Shown here: in pieces, positions 34,190 to 41,859 of the stretch
Layout of the letters: the number at the start of each line of letters is the position of its first letter
How positions within the stretch are numbered: the stretch's first letter is position 1
Assembly: GCF_007667275.1 (NCBI RefSeq)
Contig: NZ_VDQT01000006.1
Span: forward strand, 62,001 to 126,000
DNA: 64,000 nucleotides
Origin: Stenotrophomonas rhizophila
GTDB taxonomy: Bacteria > Pseudomonadota > Gammaproteobacteria > Xanthomonadales > Xanthomonadaceae
Direction of reading: 5' to 3'
Notes under the pieces: model-generated
What the model was told of the DNA's origin: nothing
Seen by the model: only the letters and a program-made list of their open reading frames with translations
The model's database searches: none
Program-made: the position numbers and the translations under genes

Positions 34190-34969
34190 ATGAAGACCCC
34201 TCTCAACGCTGGCCGCATGGCCAAACGACCCCGGCATCGGCGCATCGCCGCCGCAATCCTGGCAGCTTCGCTGCTGGTGGGGGCGCCCAGCGCCCAGGCC
34301 GGCGGTTACCCGGTGATCGACGTCACCGCGATCTACCAGGACCTGAAGAGCTGGATCGACGACACCATCGAGTATGGCAAGGAAGCCCTGCGCTGGAACG
34401 AGATCAAGCAGCAGATCGACGATGTCCGCGCCATCATGGCGGCGGTGAACTTCGTCATCGACCTGCCCATGGGCGAGCCGCTGAAGAAGGTGGATCCCAA
34501 GTACCTCGTGGCCGAAACCTGCGGGCAGGAAGCCATGGGGTTCAACCTGCGCACGGCGATGAGCCTGGCGGGAATCGAGTCGGGCGACATCAAGTCGCAG
34601 CAGCAGCAGATCTGCGTGAACATCCGCATGATGCAGAATCGCAAGTTCAATGACTCGGTCGACTTCCTCGACAAGACCATCAAGCAGGCCCAGGAAGCGA
34701 TGCTGGAGAATTTCCTCGCGCGCAAGGCCACCAGCAAAGTTGGCGGCGTGCAGTCGGCGGACAGCGACAGCGCCCGGTTGAGCAACCAGCTCAATACGAT
34801 GGCGCAGCAGTGGGCGACCCGGATGCAGTCGTACGACGCCTACATCACCACGATGGAGGCGAACCAGAATGCCCTCGCGCGGACGGCACTGAAGGGTAAC
34901 CCCAAGAACAAGCTGCTCGGTGACATCGTGCAGACCGCCGTGCTGAAGGGCGCTCTCAGCGTCGATTGA
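34190..34969 (+). CDS. virB5: T4SS minor pilin-like protein VirB5
   Basis: 259 residues from the ATG at 34190. Signal peptide (RIAAAILAASLLVGAPSAQA), then helical sequence typical of VirB5 (SWIDDTIEYGKEALRWNEIK, QQICVNIRMMQNRKFNDSV, SNQLNTMAQQWATRMQSYDA). VirB5 sits at the pilus tip and may contact target cells. A clear paralogue lies at 38626-39417. Position between virB4 and virB6 matches the canonical X-T4SS order. Confidence 0.88.
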   Translation: MKTPLNAGRMAKRPRHRRIAAAILAASLLVGAPSAQAGGYPVIDVTAIYQDLKSWIDDTIEYGKEALRWNEIKQQIDDVRAIMAAVNFVIDLPMGEPLKKVDPKYLVAETCGQEAMGFNLRTAMSLAGIESGDIKSQQQQICVNIRMMQNRKFNDSVDFLDKTIKQAQEAMLENFLARKATSKVGGVQSADSDSARLSNQLNTMAQQWATRMQSYDAYITTMEANQNALARTALKGNPKNKLLGDIVQTAVLKGALSVD

Positions 34970-35037
34970 AAGGAGCGGGTGGCGGGGGCCATTGTCCCCT
35001 GGCGCGTCGCAGGTAGGAATCCCAAAGGACCATGGAA

Positions 35038-36186
35038 ATGAAGCTCGCATCGATCGGACACTTTGACCTCCCGGGAGGCCTGCAGGACCTGCTTGGGTAC
35101 GCGTCGCGTATCTCGGTCGGCGACTTCGTCTTCTTCCGCCTGATCCTGGATTACCTGTCCGACCGGATCAACAAGTTCGGCCTGGACCTGTTGAACCACA
35201 TGATGACCTGGGTTGGCGGCATCGCCCTGGTGCTGATGACCCTGTGGGTGTTGATCCAGGGGTATCGCATCGTCACCGGGCAGAGCCGCGACTCGATGAT
35301 GGCGCTGGTGACCAACATGGCACGTGCCGCGCTGATCGTGAGCGTGGCGACCAGCATGGCGATCTTCGGCACCAACATCCAGGACTTCCTGGTCGACGAC
35401 GTCAAGGGCGTGATCTCGGCGGTGGTGACCGGCAAGGACAAGTCGCCGGAAGAGCAGATCGACGAAGCACTGGGCTGGATGCAGGTGGCGCTTTCCAGCG
35501 TGGATGCGATCAAGGTCATCGACGACCCCAGCATCAGCAGTGAAAAGACCCAGGCGCAGCTGTTCATCGGCATGGGCACGGGCGGGCCTGCGGTGGTGGC
35601 CGGTTCGATGCTGCTGCTTTACCAGATCGCGCTGGCGCTGTTCGTGGGCTTCGGACCGTTGTTCATCCTCTGCCTGCTGTTCGACCAGACCAAGGCGCTG
35701 TTCCAGAAATGGCTGCTGTACGGCTTGGGCACCATGTTCTCGATGGCGGTGCTGGCGGCAATGGTGTCGATTGCACTGGACATGGTGATCCGCGTGTCCG
35801 TCGCGTTCTGGGCACGCGCCGCGTTCGACCGGTTCCTGCTCGACGGCGCATCCAGCGATGGCCTCACCAGCCAGGCCATGCAGCAGGGCGGCATGGGCCT
35901 GATCCTCACCACCCTGATTCTGACTGCGCCCCCAATGGCCGCGTTCTTCTTCCAGGGCACCCTCGGCAGCTTCATGGCATATTCCCAGATAGGCGGCAGT
36001 GCAGCGGCGCAGCCCGGCCCGCAAGGGCAACCACCGGGCTCATATGTCCCGCCCCAAAACGTAGATAGGACTTCAGAACAGGTTGGGCAAGCTGTGCAGC
36101 CGGTGATGAGAACTACCGCCGAGGCCGGTGGATCTGATGGTGGAACTGTTGGTCCCGGAAGACTTGGCAATGCTGGAACCCGCTAA
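35038..36186 (+). CDS. virB6: T4SS inner-membrane protein VirB6
   Basis: About 382 residues. ATG 35038 is preferred over ATG 35032 because AAGGA (35025-35029) then has an 8-base spacing rather than 2. Multiple membrane segments (WVGGIALVLMTLWVLIQGY, AALIVSVATSMAIFG, ALALFVGFGPLFILCLLF, MFSMAVLAAMVSIALDMV, LILTTLILTAPPMAAFFF) match the TrbL/VirB6 family, which forms part of the inner-membrane channel. A Gln/Gly/Pro-rich cytoplasmic or periplasmic tail follows. Last canonical gene of the virB run. Confidence 0.93.
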   Translation: MKLASIGHFDLPGGLQDLLGYASRISVGDFVFFRLILDYLSDRINKFGLDLLNHMMTWVGGIALVLMTLWVLIQGYRIVTGQSRDSMMALVTNMARAALIVSVATSMAIFGTNIQDFLVDDVKGVISAVVTGKDKSPEEQIDEALGWMQVALSSVDAIKVIDDPSISSEKTQAQLFIGMGTGGPAVVAGSMLLLYQIALALFVGFGPLFILCLLFDQTKALFQKWLLYGLGTMFSMAVLAAMVSIALDMVIRVSVAFWARAAFDRFLLDGASSDGLTSQAMQQGGMGLILTTLILTAPPMAAFFFQGTLGSFMAYSQIGGSAAAQPGPQGQPPGSYVPPQNVDRTSEQVGQAVQPVMRTTAEAGGSDGGTVGPGRLGNAGTR

Positions 36187-36231
36187 TTGGCCTACGAGCT
36201 CTGGTTGAGGCCAGGAGTCTGGAGATGTCGA

Positions 36232-36774
36232 ATGCGTAAACTATTTCTTGTTTCACTGATGCTGCTTCCTTCCGGGTACGCGCACTCGGAAGGCGGTTGC
36301 CCTCCGGGGCAGTACCCTGTCGGTGGACAGGGAGTACAAGGCTGTGCGCCCATTCCCGGGTCAGGAAGTGGCTCAGCGGCCCCGGCAGCACCTCGTCCAG
36401 CAGGGAAGTGGGAGACACGCTGGGGCGCGATCGCCGAGGATAAGGCCCCCACTCCAGGTGCCGCCTTGGCGACGGGTGCGGCGGTCTCTCAGAGGTCCAA
36501 GCGTGAAGCGTCATCGCTTGCTGTTGAGCAGTGCAGACTGCAAGGCGGTAACAAGTGCGTCGTTCGACTTGCCTACTACAATCAGTGCGCTGCCATTGCC
36601 GATCCTGGTACTACAGCAGGAAACATTACCGGCGGAGTTTCCATCGCCGCGAGAGCCGAGACGCTTCAGCTGGCCAAGGAAAATGGTCTTCGCGACTGCA
36701 GGGCCGCAAACAACGGGACGAGTTGCGTGATTTCCTACTCGGCTTGCAGTATGTCCGAGTTCAAGTCCTTCTGA
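36232..36774 (+). CDS. Secreted DUF4189-family protein A
   Basis: 180 residues from the ATG at 36232, with GGAG about 8 bases upstream. Signal peptide (MRKLFLVSLMLLPSGYAHS), a Pro/Gly-rich cysteine-flanked linker (GCPPGQYPVGGQGVQGC), then one DUF4189 domain: RWGAIAED, SLAVEQCRLQGGNKCVV, YYNQCAAIAD, CVISYSACSM, with even-numbered cysteines suggesting disulfides. It lies 45 bp after virB6 on the same strand, so it is probably the last gene of the virB operon. Role unknown; periplasmic immunity factor or T4SS accessory are both possible. Confidence 0.75.
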   Translation: MRKLFLVSLMLLPSGYAHSEGGCPPGQYPVGGQGVQGCAPIPGSGSGSAAPAAPRPAGKWETRWGAIAEDKAPTPGAALATGAAVSQRSKREASSLAVEQCRLQGGNKCVVRLAYYNQCAAIADPGTTAGNITGGVSIAARAETLQLAKENGLRDCRAANNGTSCVISYSACSMSEFKSF

Positions 36775-36794
36775 CGGCGAGCTTTTGACCGCCC

Positions 36795-36817
36795 GTAGTG
36801 ACGCTTACCGCGTCACT
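36795..36817 (+). repeat. GTAG-headed hairpin between convergent genes
   Basis: GTAG with stem AGTGACGC/GCGTCACT and loop TTACC; different stem sequence from the common copy but the same architecture. It overlaps the TGA stop of the minus-strand DUF4189 gene and may end transcripts from both sides. Confidence 0.65.
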
Positions 36818-37910
36818 TCATGCATTCGCTGAAGACAATCGGGCAGACCTTGGCGCCGGCGCCGATGCAGTCGGTCAATGCTGCTTCTTCGGCCACGTCC
36901 TTGGTCTTGCCGCGACCACCGAAGCTGATGTTGCGGCCGTCCGCGCCGCGCAGGCGGATGGCGGCCGCGCACTCGCCGTGTGGAACGGCCACCAAGACCT
37001 TGCAGTCGCCGCCGCCGCATTTGCTCAAGGCGGTATCGCTGGCGTCCTGCTGGTTCAGTCCCCAATGCACCGCATAGGCGTTCGCACCGGTGCCGGTGGC
37101 AATGGCGGTCCAGGGTTGGGCCATGCGCGTCATGCCCTCGGCGCGCCGCTCCGTCATCACCCCGGCGTAGGAGCGGTTGGGGTCCGCAGGCATGTCGGTG
37201 TTCACCGCCTTCATCGCGGTGGAGGTGCCGCGCCTGGCGGGCGGTTTGGCCAGGTATTCCTGTGCGCCGGGGAAGGGGATCAGCTTGGCCGTGGCCACGT
37301 CTCCGCGCGCGGTCAGGTCGGCGCGGTGCAGGAAGCGGTCGACGGCACGGTAGGCGTACTTCCAGCCGGAGCAGAAGGCTTCCTGCGCCGGGCTCTGGCA
37401 CTGTGCGCCCCCGGCCGCGCTGCAGGCGGTCGTCGCCGCGGCACCCGCTGCCTCGCGGCTCTCACCCTGGCCCCAGAACATGCCGCCCTGCTGGCTGTAG
37501 GCCGGCGCCATGCACGCATTGGCGAACGTGAGCACCGGTGAACAGGTTCCTTTGCACTGGCGCATGGCATCCAGCATGGCCTCGCCCTTGTCCTGCTCGT
37601 TGAGCACGACGTTCCAGGAACCGTCGTCGGTGCTGACCACGACCACGCCCCACCAGTCACGGATGGCATCCTTGCGGATCTTGGCCTTCTCGGCGGCGCG
37701 GAAGTTGGCGGCGATCTGCGCGGCTGCTGCAGCCTCCGCCTGGTTCACGTAGGCCCCCGCCGCCTGGTTGCGCATCCAGCCTTCGTAGTTGTGCACGGCC
37801 TGCGCATGTCGCTGCTGCTCGGCTTGGGCGCTGTTCTGCGCCATGGCCGGTGCTGCCAGCAGCAGGCTGGTTGCCAGCAGCGTGGTGACGAGGTTAGAAG
37901 CAGTAGTCAT
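36813..37910 (-). CDS. Secreted protein with two DUF4189-like domains (B)
   Basis: 365 residues from the ATG at 37910 (MTTASNLVTTLLATSLLLAA), a signal peptide ending AMAQ. A helical Gln/Ala-rich segment (about 30-85) is followed by a first DUF4189-like domain (DWWGVVVVSTDDGSWNVVLN, FANACMAPAY) and a second near the C-terminus (WTAIATGTGANAYAVHWG, CGGGDCKVLVAVPHGECAA), separated by a cysteine-containing linker. It overlaps the 3' end of the upstream DUF4189 gene by 17 bases, so the pair is co-transcribed. Function unknown. Confidence 0.75.
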   Translation of the reverse strand: MTTASNLVTTLLATSLLLAAPAMAQNSAQAEQQRHAQAVHNYEGWMRNQAAGAYVNQAEAAAAAQIAANFRAAEKAKIRKDAIRDWWGVVVVSTDDGSWNVVLNEQDKGEAMLDAMRQCKGTCSPVLTFANACMAPAYSQQGGMFWGQGESREAAGAAATTACSAAGGAQCQSPAQEAFCSGWKYAYRAVDRFLHRADLTARGDVATAKLIPFPGAQEYLAKPPARRGTSTAMKAVNTDMPADPNRSYAGVMTERRAEGMTRMAQPWTAIATGTGANAYAVHWGLNQQDASDTALSKCGGGDCKVLVAVPHGECAAAIRLRGADGRNISFGGRGKTKDVAEEAALTDCIGAGAKVCPIVFSECMK

Positions 37911-38364
37911 TCTGCGACTCGCACTTTGCGCCACCACCCGCCTTGCACTGTTCCAGCGACTTCGCCGCGAGTTCGCCGGGCTTGGTCTTGGTACTCTCCG
38001 CCACGTTGACGAACAGGGCGCGGACGTTCGGCTTGGCCTTCTTGTCCACGGCGATGCCCATGCAGTGGTTGCGCAGCGGGAAGGTCACCAGCTCGACGCA
38101 GCCCTTGTGCTTGCCGTTGCATTCCTGGAGCGAACGGATGCGTGCCTCCGCCGCGCTCATGCCCATGTTCTGGCTGACCTGCTGGTCGGCGTCGCTGACC
38201 GCCATGCTGAAGAACATCTCGACGCCTTCCGGCATCTGCGCGCTCATCGTGCCCGGCGGCGGCAAGCCGGCGGGGGCATCCTGCGCACCTGCCACGCCGG
38301 CCATCATCAGCGCGAAAGCCAGTATCCCGCGTACCCGCATGGGGTCAAGCAACCTACGTTTCAT
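37894..38364 (-). CDS. Secreted DUF4189-like protein C
   Basis: 156 residues from the ATG at 38364. Signal peptide (MRVRGILAFALMMAGVAGAQ region), then a cysteine-bearing domain with the DUF4189 layout (MFFSMAVSDADQQVSQ, RIRSLQECNGKHKGCVEL, RNHCMGIAVDKKA, SLEQCKAGGGAKCESQ). It precedes protein B in a two-gene minus-strand unit. Its stop lies inside the next gene. Not recognised beyond family level. Confidence 0.7.
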   Translation of the reverse strand: MKRRLLDPMRVRGILAFALMMAGVAGAQDAPAGLPPPGTMSAQMPEGVEMFFSMAVSDADQQVSQNMGMSAAEARIRSLQECNGKHKGCVELVTFPLRNHCMGIAVDKKAKPNVRALFVNVAESTKTKPGELAAKSLEQCKAGGGAKCESQNDYCF

Positions 38365-38476
38365 GTGTCTTCCCGGATGGTGTGCCACGCAGGCGCGGGC
38401 GTGAGGATCATCCTCCCACAATAGCGGCGGAAACCGCGACAGCGTATAGGGAATTTCCTACATCCCAGCCCGTGGC

Positions 38477-38499
38477 GTAGTGCCACGCCCTGCGTGGCA
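38477..38499 (+). repeat. GTAG palindrome (SMAG-type REP)
   Basis: GTAG head, stem TGCCACGC/GCGTGGCA, loop CCT, in the 261-bp gap between the DUF4189 pair and the second virB5-like gene. The pairing change A to T at the stem base is compensated on the other arm. Confidence 0.8.
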
Positions 38500-38625
38500 A
38501 ATCATCCGCGAGCACCAGTAGCCCCCATCAACCAAAACACCGGTTTCGAGTCAAACAATCAAATTCCCACCAAACCGCGCGCAGCACATGGTGTCTTCCC
38601 AACCACCACGGATCTGGAGCGCGCA

Positions 38626-39417
38626 ATGCAATCCCTGAAGGAAAGAAGCGGAAGGCCTTCCACGTCCTCGCGGGGAGGGCGTATCGTCGCCCGCCTGCTG
38701 ATCACCGCTCTCCTGGCAGCACCCACCGCCAATGCCGGCGCCCCGGTCATCGACATCACCGCGATCATCGGCGATCTCCGCGCCTGGCTGGACGACACCA
38801 TCCAGTACGCCAAGGAAGCGGAGCGCTGGAAGGAAGTGCAGGCACAGATCAACGATGTGCGCGCGATCTTCGACCCGCTGCGCTTCAGTATTGGCCTGCC
38901 CGCGGGGGCGGCGCTGGAGGCTGTCCCGCCAGACTATCTGGTCGTGGAAGCCTGCGGCAGGCGTGCCGCAGGTCTTGAGATGCAGCGGTCAGTGCCGGCC
39001 TTGCGATTCGCGCGACGGGAACAAAGGGAGGAAAGAGAAGCCCAGCAGCGGCAGATCTGCGTGAACATCCAGATGATGCAGAACCGCAAATTCAACGAGA
39101 CCGTGACGTTCCTGGAGCGCACGATCAGTGATGCCGAATCTGCAATGCAGGACATCTTCCAGGCCCGGGTGGAGAGCAACAACACCAGTGGCGGCGTGCA
39201 GGCTACCCAGAGCGATACAGAGAGGTTGTCCACCCAACTCAGCTTGATGGCGCAGCAGTGGTCCGCGCGCATGCAGGCGTACGATGCCTACATCGCGGTC
39301 ATGCAGTCGCGACAGAACACCATCGCCCGGGCCGCGCTGCAGGGCGACCCCACCTCGGATGCGGTGTCTGACATCATGCAGACGACGCTTCTGGAGCTGG
39401 CGCTGAAAACCAAATGA
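38626..39417 (+). CDS. Second VirB5-like protein
   Basis: 263 residues from the ATG at 38626, with GGAG 6 bases upstream. Signal peptide (RIVARLLITALLAAPTANA), then the same framework as virB5: APVIDITAIIGDLRAWLDDT, IQYAKEAERWKEVQAQINDV, QICVNIQMMQNRKFNETV, MAQQWSARMQAYDAYI. The middle (about residues 110-145) is the most divergent and carries a charged insert (RFARREQREEREAQQ). It stands apart from the virB operon behind the DUF4189 genes, so it may be an alternative or specialised pilus-tip subunit. Confidence 0.78.
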   Translation: MQSLKERSGRPSTSSRGGRIVARLLITALLAAPTANAGAPVIDITAIIGDLRAWLDDTIQYAKEAERWKEVQAQINDVRAIFDPLRFSIGLPAGAALEAVPPDYLVVEACGRRAAGLEMQRSVPALRFARREQREEREAQQRQICVNIQMMQNRKFNETVTFLERTISDAESAMQDIFQARVESNNTSGGVQATQSDTERLSTQLSLMAQQWSARMQAYDAYIAVMQSRQNTIARAALQGDPTSDAVSDIMQTTLLELALKTK

Positions 39418-39430
39418 GCGCCGATGGCGC

Positions 39431-39667
39431 TCAATCAGCGGTAACCAGGGCAAAACGCGGGCGCAGTAGCCCGTCAGCTTCGACCTGGGCGCAGAACATC
39501 TCGTACGGCCGTACCCACAGCCCCAGATCCTCATCCAAGGGGCGGTACAGCACCATGGGTTCAAGCGTTTCACTGTGCCGGACAACATCCAGCACCTGGT
39601 AGTTGCCGCCTTTGAAGTGGCGGTACAGGCCGGGTGTAAGCCGGGGCAGGGGCGTCAGATCGGCCAT
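39431..39667 (-). CDS. DUF1653 family protein
   Basis: 78 residues, MADLTPLPRLTPGLYRHFKG and onward, with the family core YRHFKGGNYQVLDVVRHSET, then MVLYRPL and LWVRPYEMF. A small beta-rich cytoplasmic protein found alone in many proteobacteria; function unknown. It is convergent with the second virB5-like gene, 14 bp apart, and upstream in transcription terms of nothing recognisable. Confidence 0.85.
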   Translation of the reverse strand: MADLTPLPRLTPGLYRHFKGGNYQVLDVVRHSETLEPMVLYRPLDEDLGLWVRPYEMFCAQVEADGLLRPRFALVTAD

Positions 39668-39728
39668 GGGAAACCATCGTTTGGCAGGTGTGACACCATT
39701 TTACGGCGAGACCGGCCTACCGGGTCTG

Positions 39729-41054
39729 TCAGGCCATCATGCTGCGTGTCGAGGACTGGACCTGGGTGAGTTGTCGGTCCTGCTGCTCGGCCTGCCGGGC
39801 TTCGGCAGCTGCCTGCAACGCACGACTGCTCTGGTCCAGCGGCGTGTTCATCGCGGGGACCGTCTCGACAGCGACGCGCAGGTGGGCAGGGTCGTCGACC
39901 CGGCCCTGCACCGCGAACGTACGTGCTGCGTCTTCGCTCATCAGGACGGCGTCTATGCGATTGCCGCCGGCGGCATGCATCCGGGTGGCCAGGCTACCGG
40001 CCAGCTGGTCGCTGGCGTGGTCCGGGGTCCGGCCCACCCGGGCGTCCTGCGCGTGCACGCCACGCTGGGCGTCCTTGAACAGCGAGTAGCCGGGGTGGCC
40101 CGGTTCGTCCATGCGTGCGCCCTCGTGGTCAGTGTTGCCCTGGCCGGTATGGCGACGGGCCGGCTCGCCCGGCTCAAGCGGGCCCCGCAGTTTGTCGTAG
40201 GCATCGATCATGCCGCCAGGAACGCCGCGCGAGATGACGGTAGCGCCCGTGCGCAGGCCGTCGATATCGCTGCGGTACTCGTGGATCATCCGTGCGTTGG
40301 CGGCGGCCAGCTGCTGGGCGCCGCCCATCAGCAGGACGGATTCATCGCCGATGAACTGGCCCATCTTGTGGGAATCCACAGACGCGGCTGCGGCGGTGAT
40401 GGGGTAATCAGGGATCAGGACGTTGAGCGCGCTGTTGCTGTAGTGCGCCTGGGACAACGTGTCGATCTCGTGCTGCCTGGCATACACCCGCACTTCGCCA
40501 AAATGTGGCGAGGCCGCGCTGACTGCGTCGGCGGCCATCACGTGATTGATCACGCTGTGCCCGCCTTGCGGAATGCGGCTCCCGGAGAGGCTGACCGCGC
40601 CATAGGCGTTGAAGGTTTCGCCCTTCAGCCCGTAATGGTGGGCGGTGATCTGCGCGAGTGAACCGCCCAGCGAATGGCCTGTGACAGTGACCTCAGGTGC
40701 TCGGCCCGTTTCAATTCCCAGTCGTTCCGCATCTGCTACGGCACGGCCCGAAAGAGCCAATGCTTGCAATGTCTGAGGATTGCTTCGTGCCAGAACCATG
40801 CTGGCGTCGGTGACAATGCCATCCTTGATGAGCTCCTCTGTACCCCGGTGCGAAACGATGATCTCTTGTGTATTGACCCGTTGATACACCGTTCCCTGGT
40901 AGCCGGTTCGACGATCATCAACGTGCTCGAGCACCTTGTACTGCTGGCCGTTGAGGTAAACCTTCTCCTCTTGGCCGGGCTCCCTCCGCCCTACCGCTCG
41001 ATCCTGATAGGCGTCGTCAGCCAGCGCTGCATAGTCTTGACTGGTTATGGTCAC
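39729..41054 (-). CDS. T4SS lipase effector 1 with XVIPCD signal (X-Tfe)
   Basis: 441 residues. The N-terminal part (1-260) is a class 3-like lipase: nucleophile Ser 128 in TVTGHSLGGSLAQ, with Asp 176 (VMAADAVS) and His 229 (SVDSHKMGQ) as probable triad partners. The C-terminal 120 residues match the XVIPCD: GHPGYSLFKDAQRGVH, RIDAVLMS, TFAVQGRVDDPAHLRVAV, and a Gln-rich tail. That domain is the VirD4-recognised secretion signal of Xanthomonadales killing effectors. No signal peptide, as expected. Its start overlaps the immunity gene stop by 4 bases. A near copy follows at 41860-43182. Predicted to attack membrane phospholipids of rival bacteria. Confidence 0.88.
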   Translation of the reverse strand: MTITSQDYAALADDAYQDRAVGRREPGQEEKVYLNGQQYKVLEHVDDRRTGYQGTVYQRVNTQEIIVSHRGTEELIKDGIVTDASMVLARSNPQTLQALALSGRAVADAERLGIETGRAPEVTVTGHSLGGSLAQITAHHYGLKGETFNAYGAVSLSGSRIPQGGHSVINHVMAADAVSAASPHFGEVRVYARQHEIDTLSQAHYSNSALNVLIPDYPITAAAASVDSHKMGQFIGDESVLLMGGAQQLAAANARMIHEYRSDIDGLRTGATVISRGVPGGMIDAYDKLRGPLEPGEPARRHTGQGNTDHEGARMDEPGHPGYSLFKDAQRGVHAQDARVGRTPDHASDQLAGSLATRMHAAGGNRIDAVLMSEDAARTFAVQGRVDDPAHLRVAVETVPAMNTPLDQSSRALQAAAEARQAEQQDRQLTQVQSSTRSMMA

Positions 41055-41734
41055 GACTTGATCTCAACCGCCGTCATGCTTATTGAGAAAAGGGCATCTT
41101 GAAGCTCTGGAACGAACTCGTTCAGATCCTCTCGGCCTCGGGAGGGGTAGTCATCTCGCCAAGGCAAGTCCGGACGCCCCTTGACGGGTCCTGCGCGGGG
41201 ATAATCGTGCTGAGGGTAATGCCGCGTATACATCTTCCCGGCCATCAGCTCCGGCGCGTCCATAAACGTCAGGAATCGCGTCTCTTCGTGCGCGCCGGTG
41301 GCCTTGAGCAGGGCGCCGGCCCCAGTGAATTCCCAGCGGCAGAGGCCGCGCCCGTAGTAGTCCTGGTCCTGCATCCGGTCCAGGTAGAGCGTGCCCTGGT
41401 ACTCTTCGTCGGAGATCCGGGTCAGCTCCAGCGGCTCCTGGCTGGTGATGCGCGAGGGCGTTCCGGTGGCCGGTTCGATATGCCCGCACTGTTCTTCATT
41501 GACGACGTCGTACTGGGCACTGCCGCGGACGTGCTGGAAGGTGCCCGGGGCACCGTTGATGCGCAGGGTGACCTGATACGCCTTGACCGGTGCGGGGTTG
41601 AGTGTGGCCAGCCCACGGCCGCCGGCGGCGACATCGGCTTCGGCGGTGGACAGGTCGCGGCTCATGGCAGGCTCCGAACGGTTGCAGGCCGTCATCAGGA
41701 CGGCGGACAGGCAGAACAGGGTCAATCGATTCAA
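41051..41734 (-). CDS. Immunity lipoprotein 1 for the lipase effector (X-Tfi)
   Basis: 227 residues from a TTG at 41734, supported by GGAGTGCCGC just upstream, a layout conserved in the second copy. Signal peptide with lipobox LMTAC (Cys 17), so a periplasm-facing lipoprotein, where a lipase delivered by a neighbour would act. The middle is beta-rich with three cysteines (EEQCGHIE, GRGLCRWEF). The last 55 residues (from about MYTRHYPQHDY) differ strongly from copy 2. The stop overlaps the effector ATG (ATGA), so immunity is translated first. Confidence 0.82.
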   Translation of the reverse strand: MNRLTLFCLSAVLMTACNRSEPAMSRDLSTAEADVAAGGRGLATLNPAPVKAYQVTLRINGAPGTFQHVRGSAQYDVVNEEQCGHIEPATGTPSRITSQEPLELTRISDEEYQGTLYLDRMQDQDYYGRGLCRWEFTGAGALLKATGAHEETRFLTFMDAPELMAGKMYTRHYPQHDYPRAGPVKGRPDLPWRDDYPSRGREDLNEFVPELQDALFSISMTAVEIKS

Positions 41735-41859
41735 GGCGGCACTCCAGCCGGGTGTTCGGGCGACGGTCTACGCGGTGAACGGAAAAAGGCGGCAGCACTG
41801 TACGCGGTCAGGTCATGCTAGCAGCGCGTCAGAAGGAGGTCGCATGTGCGTGGTCACGA

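Noticed and set aside
23222..36186. T4SS as a conjugative element
   Set aside because: No relaxase, oriT-like repeats, partition or replication genes; XVIPCD effectors and lipoprotein partners point to killing.
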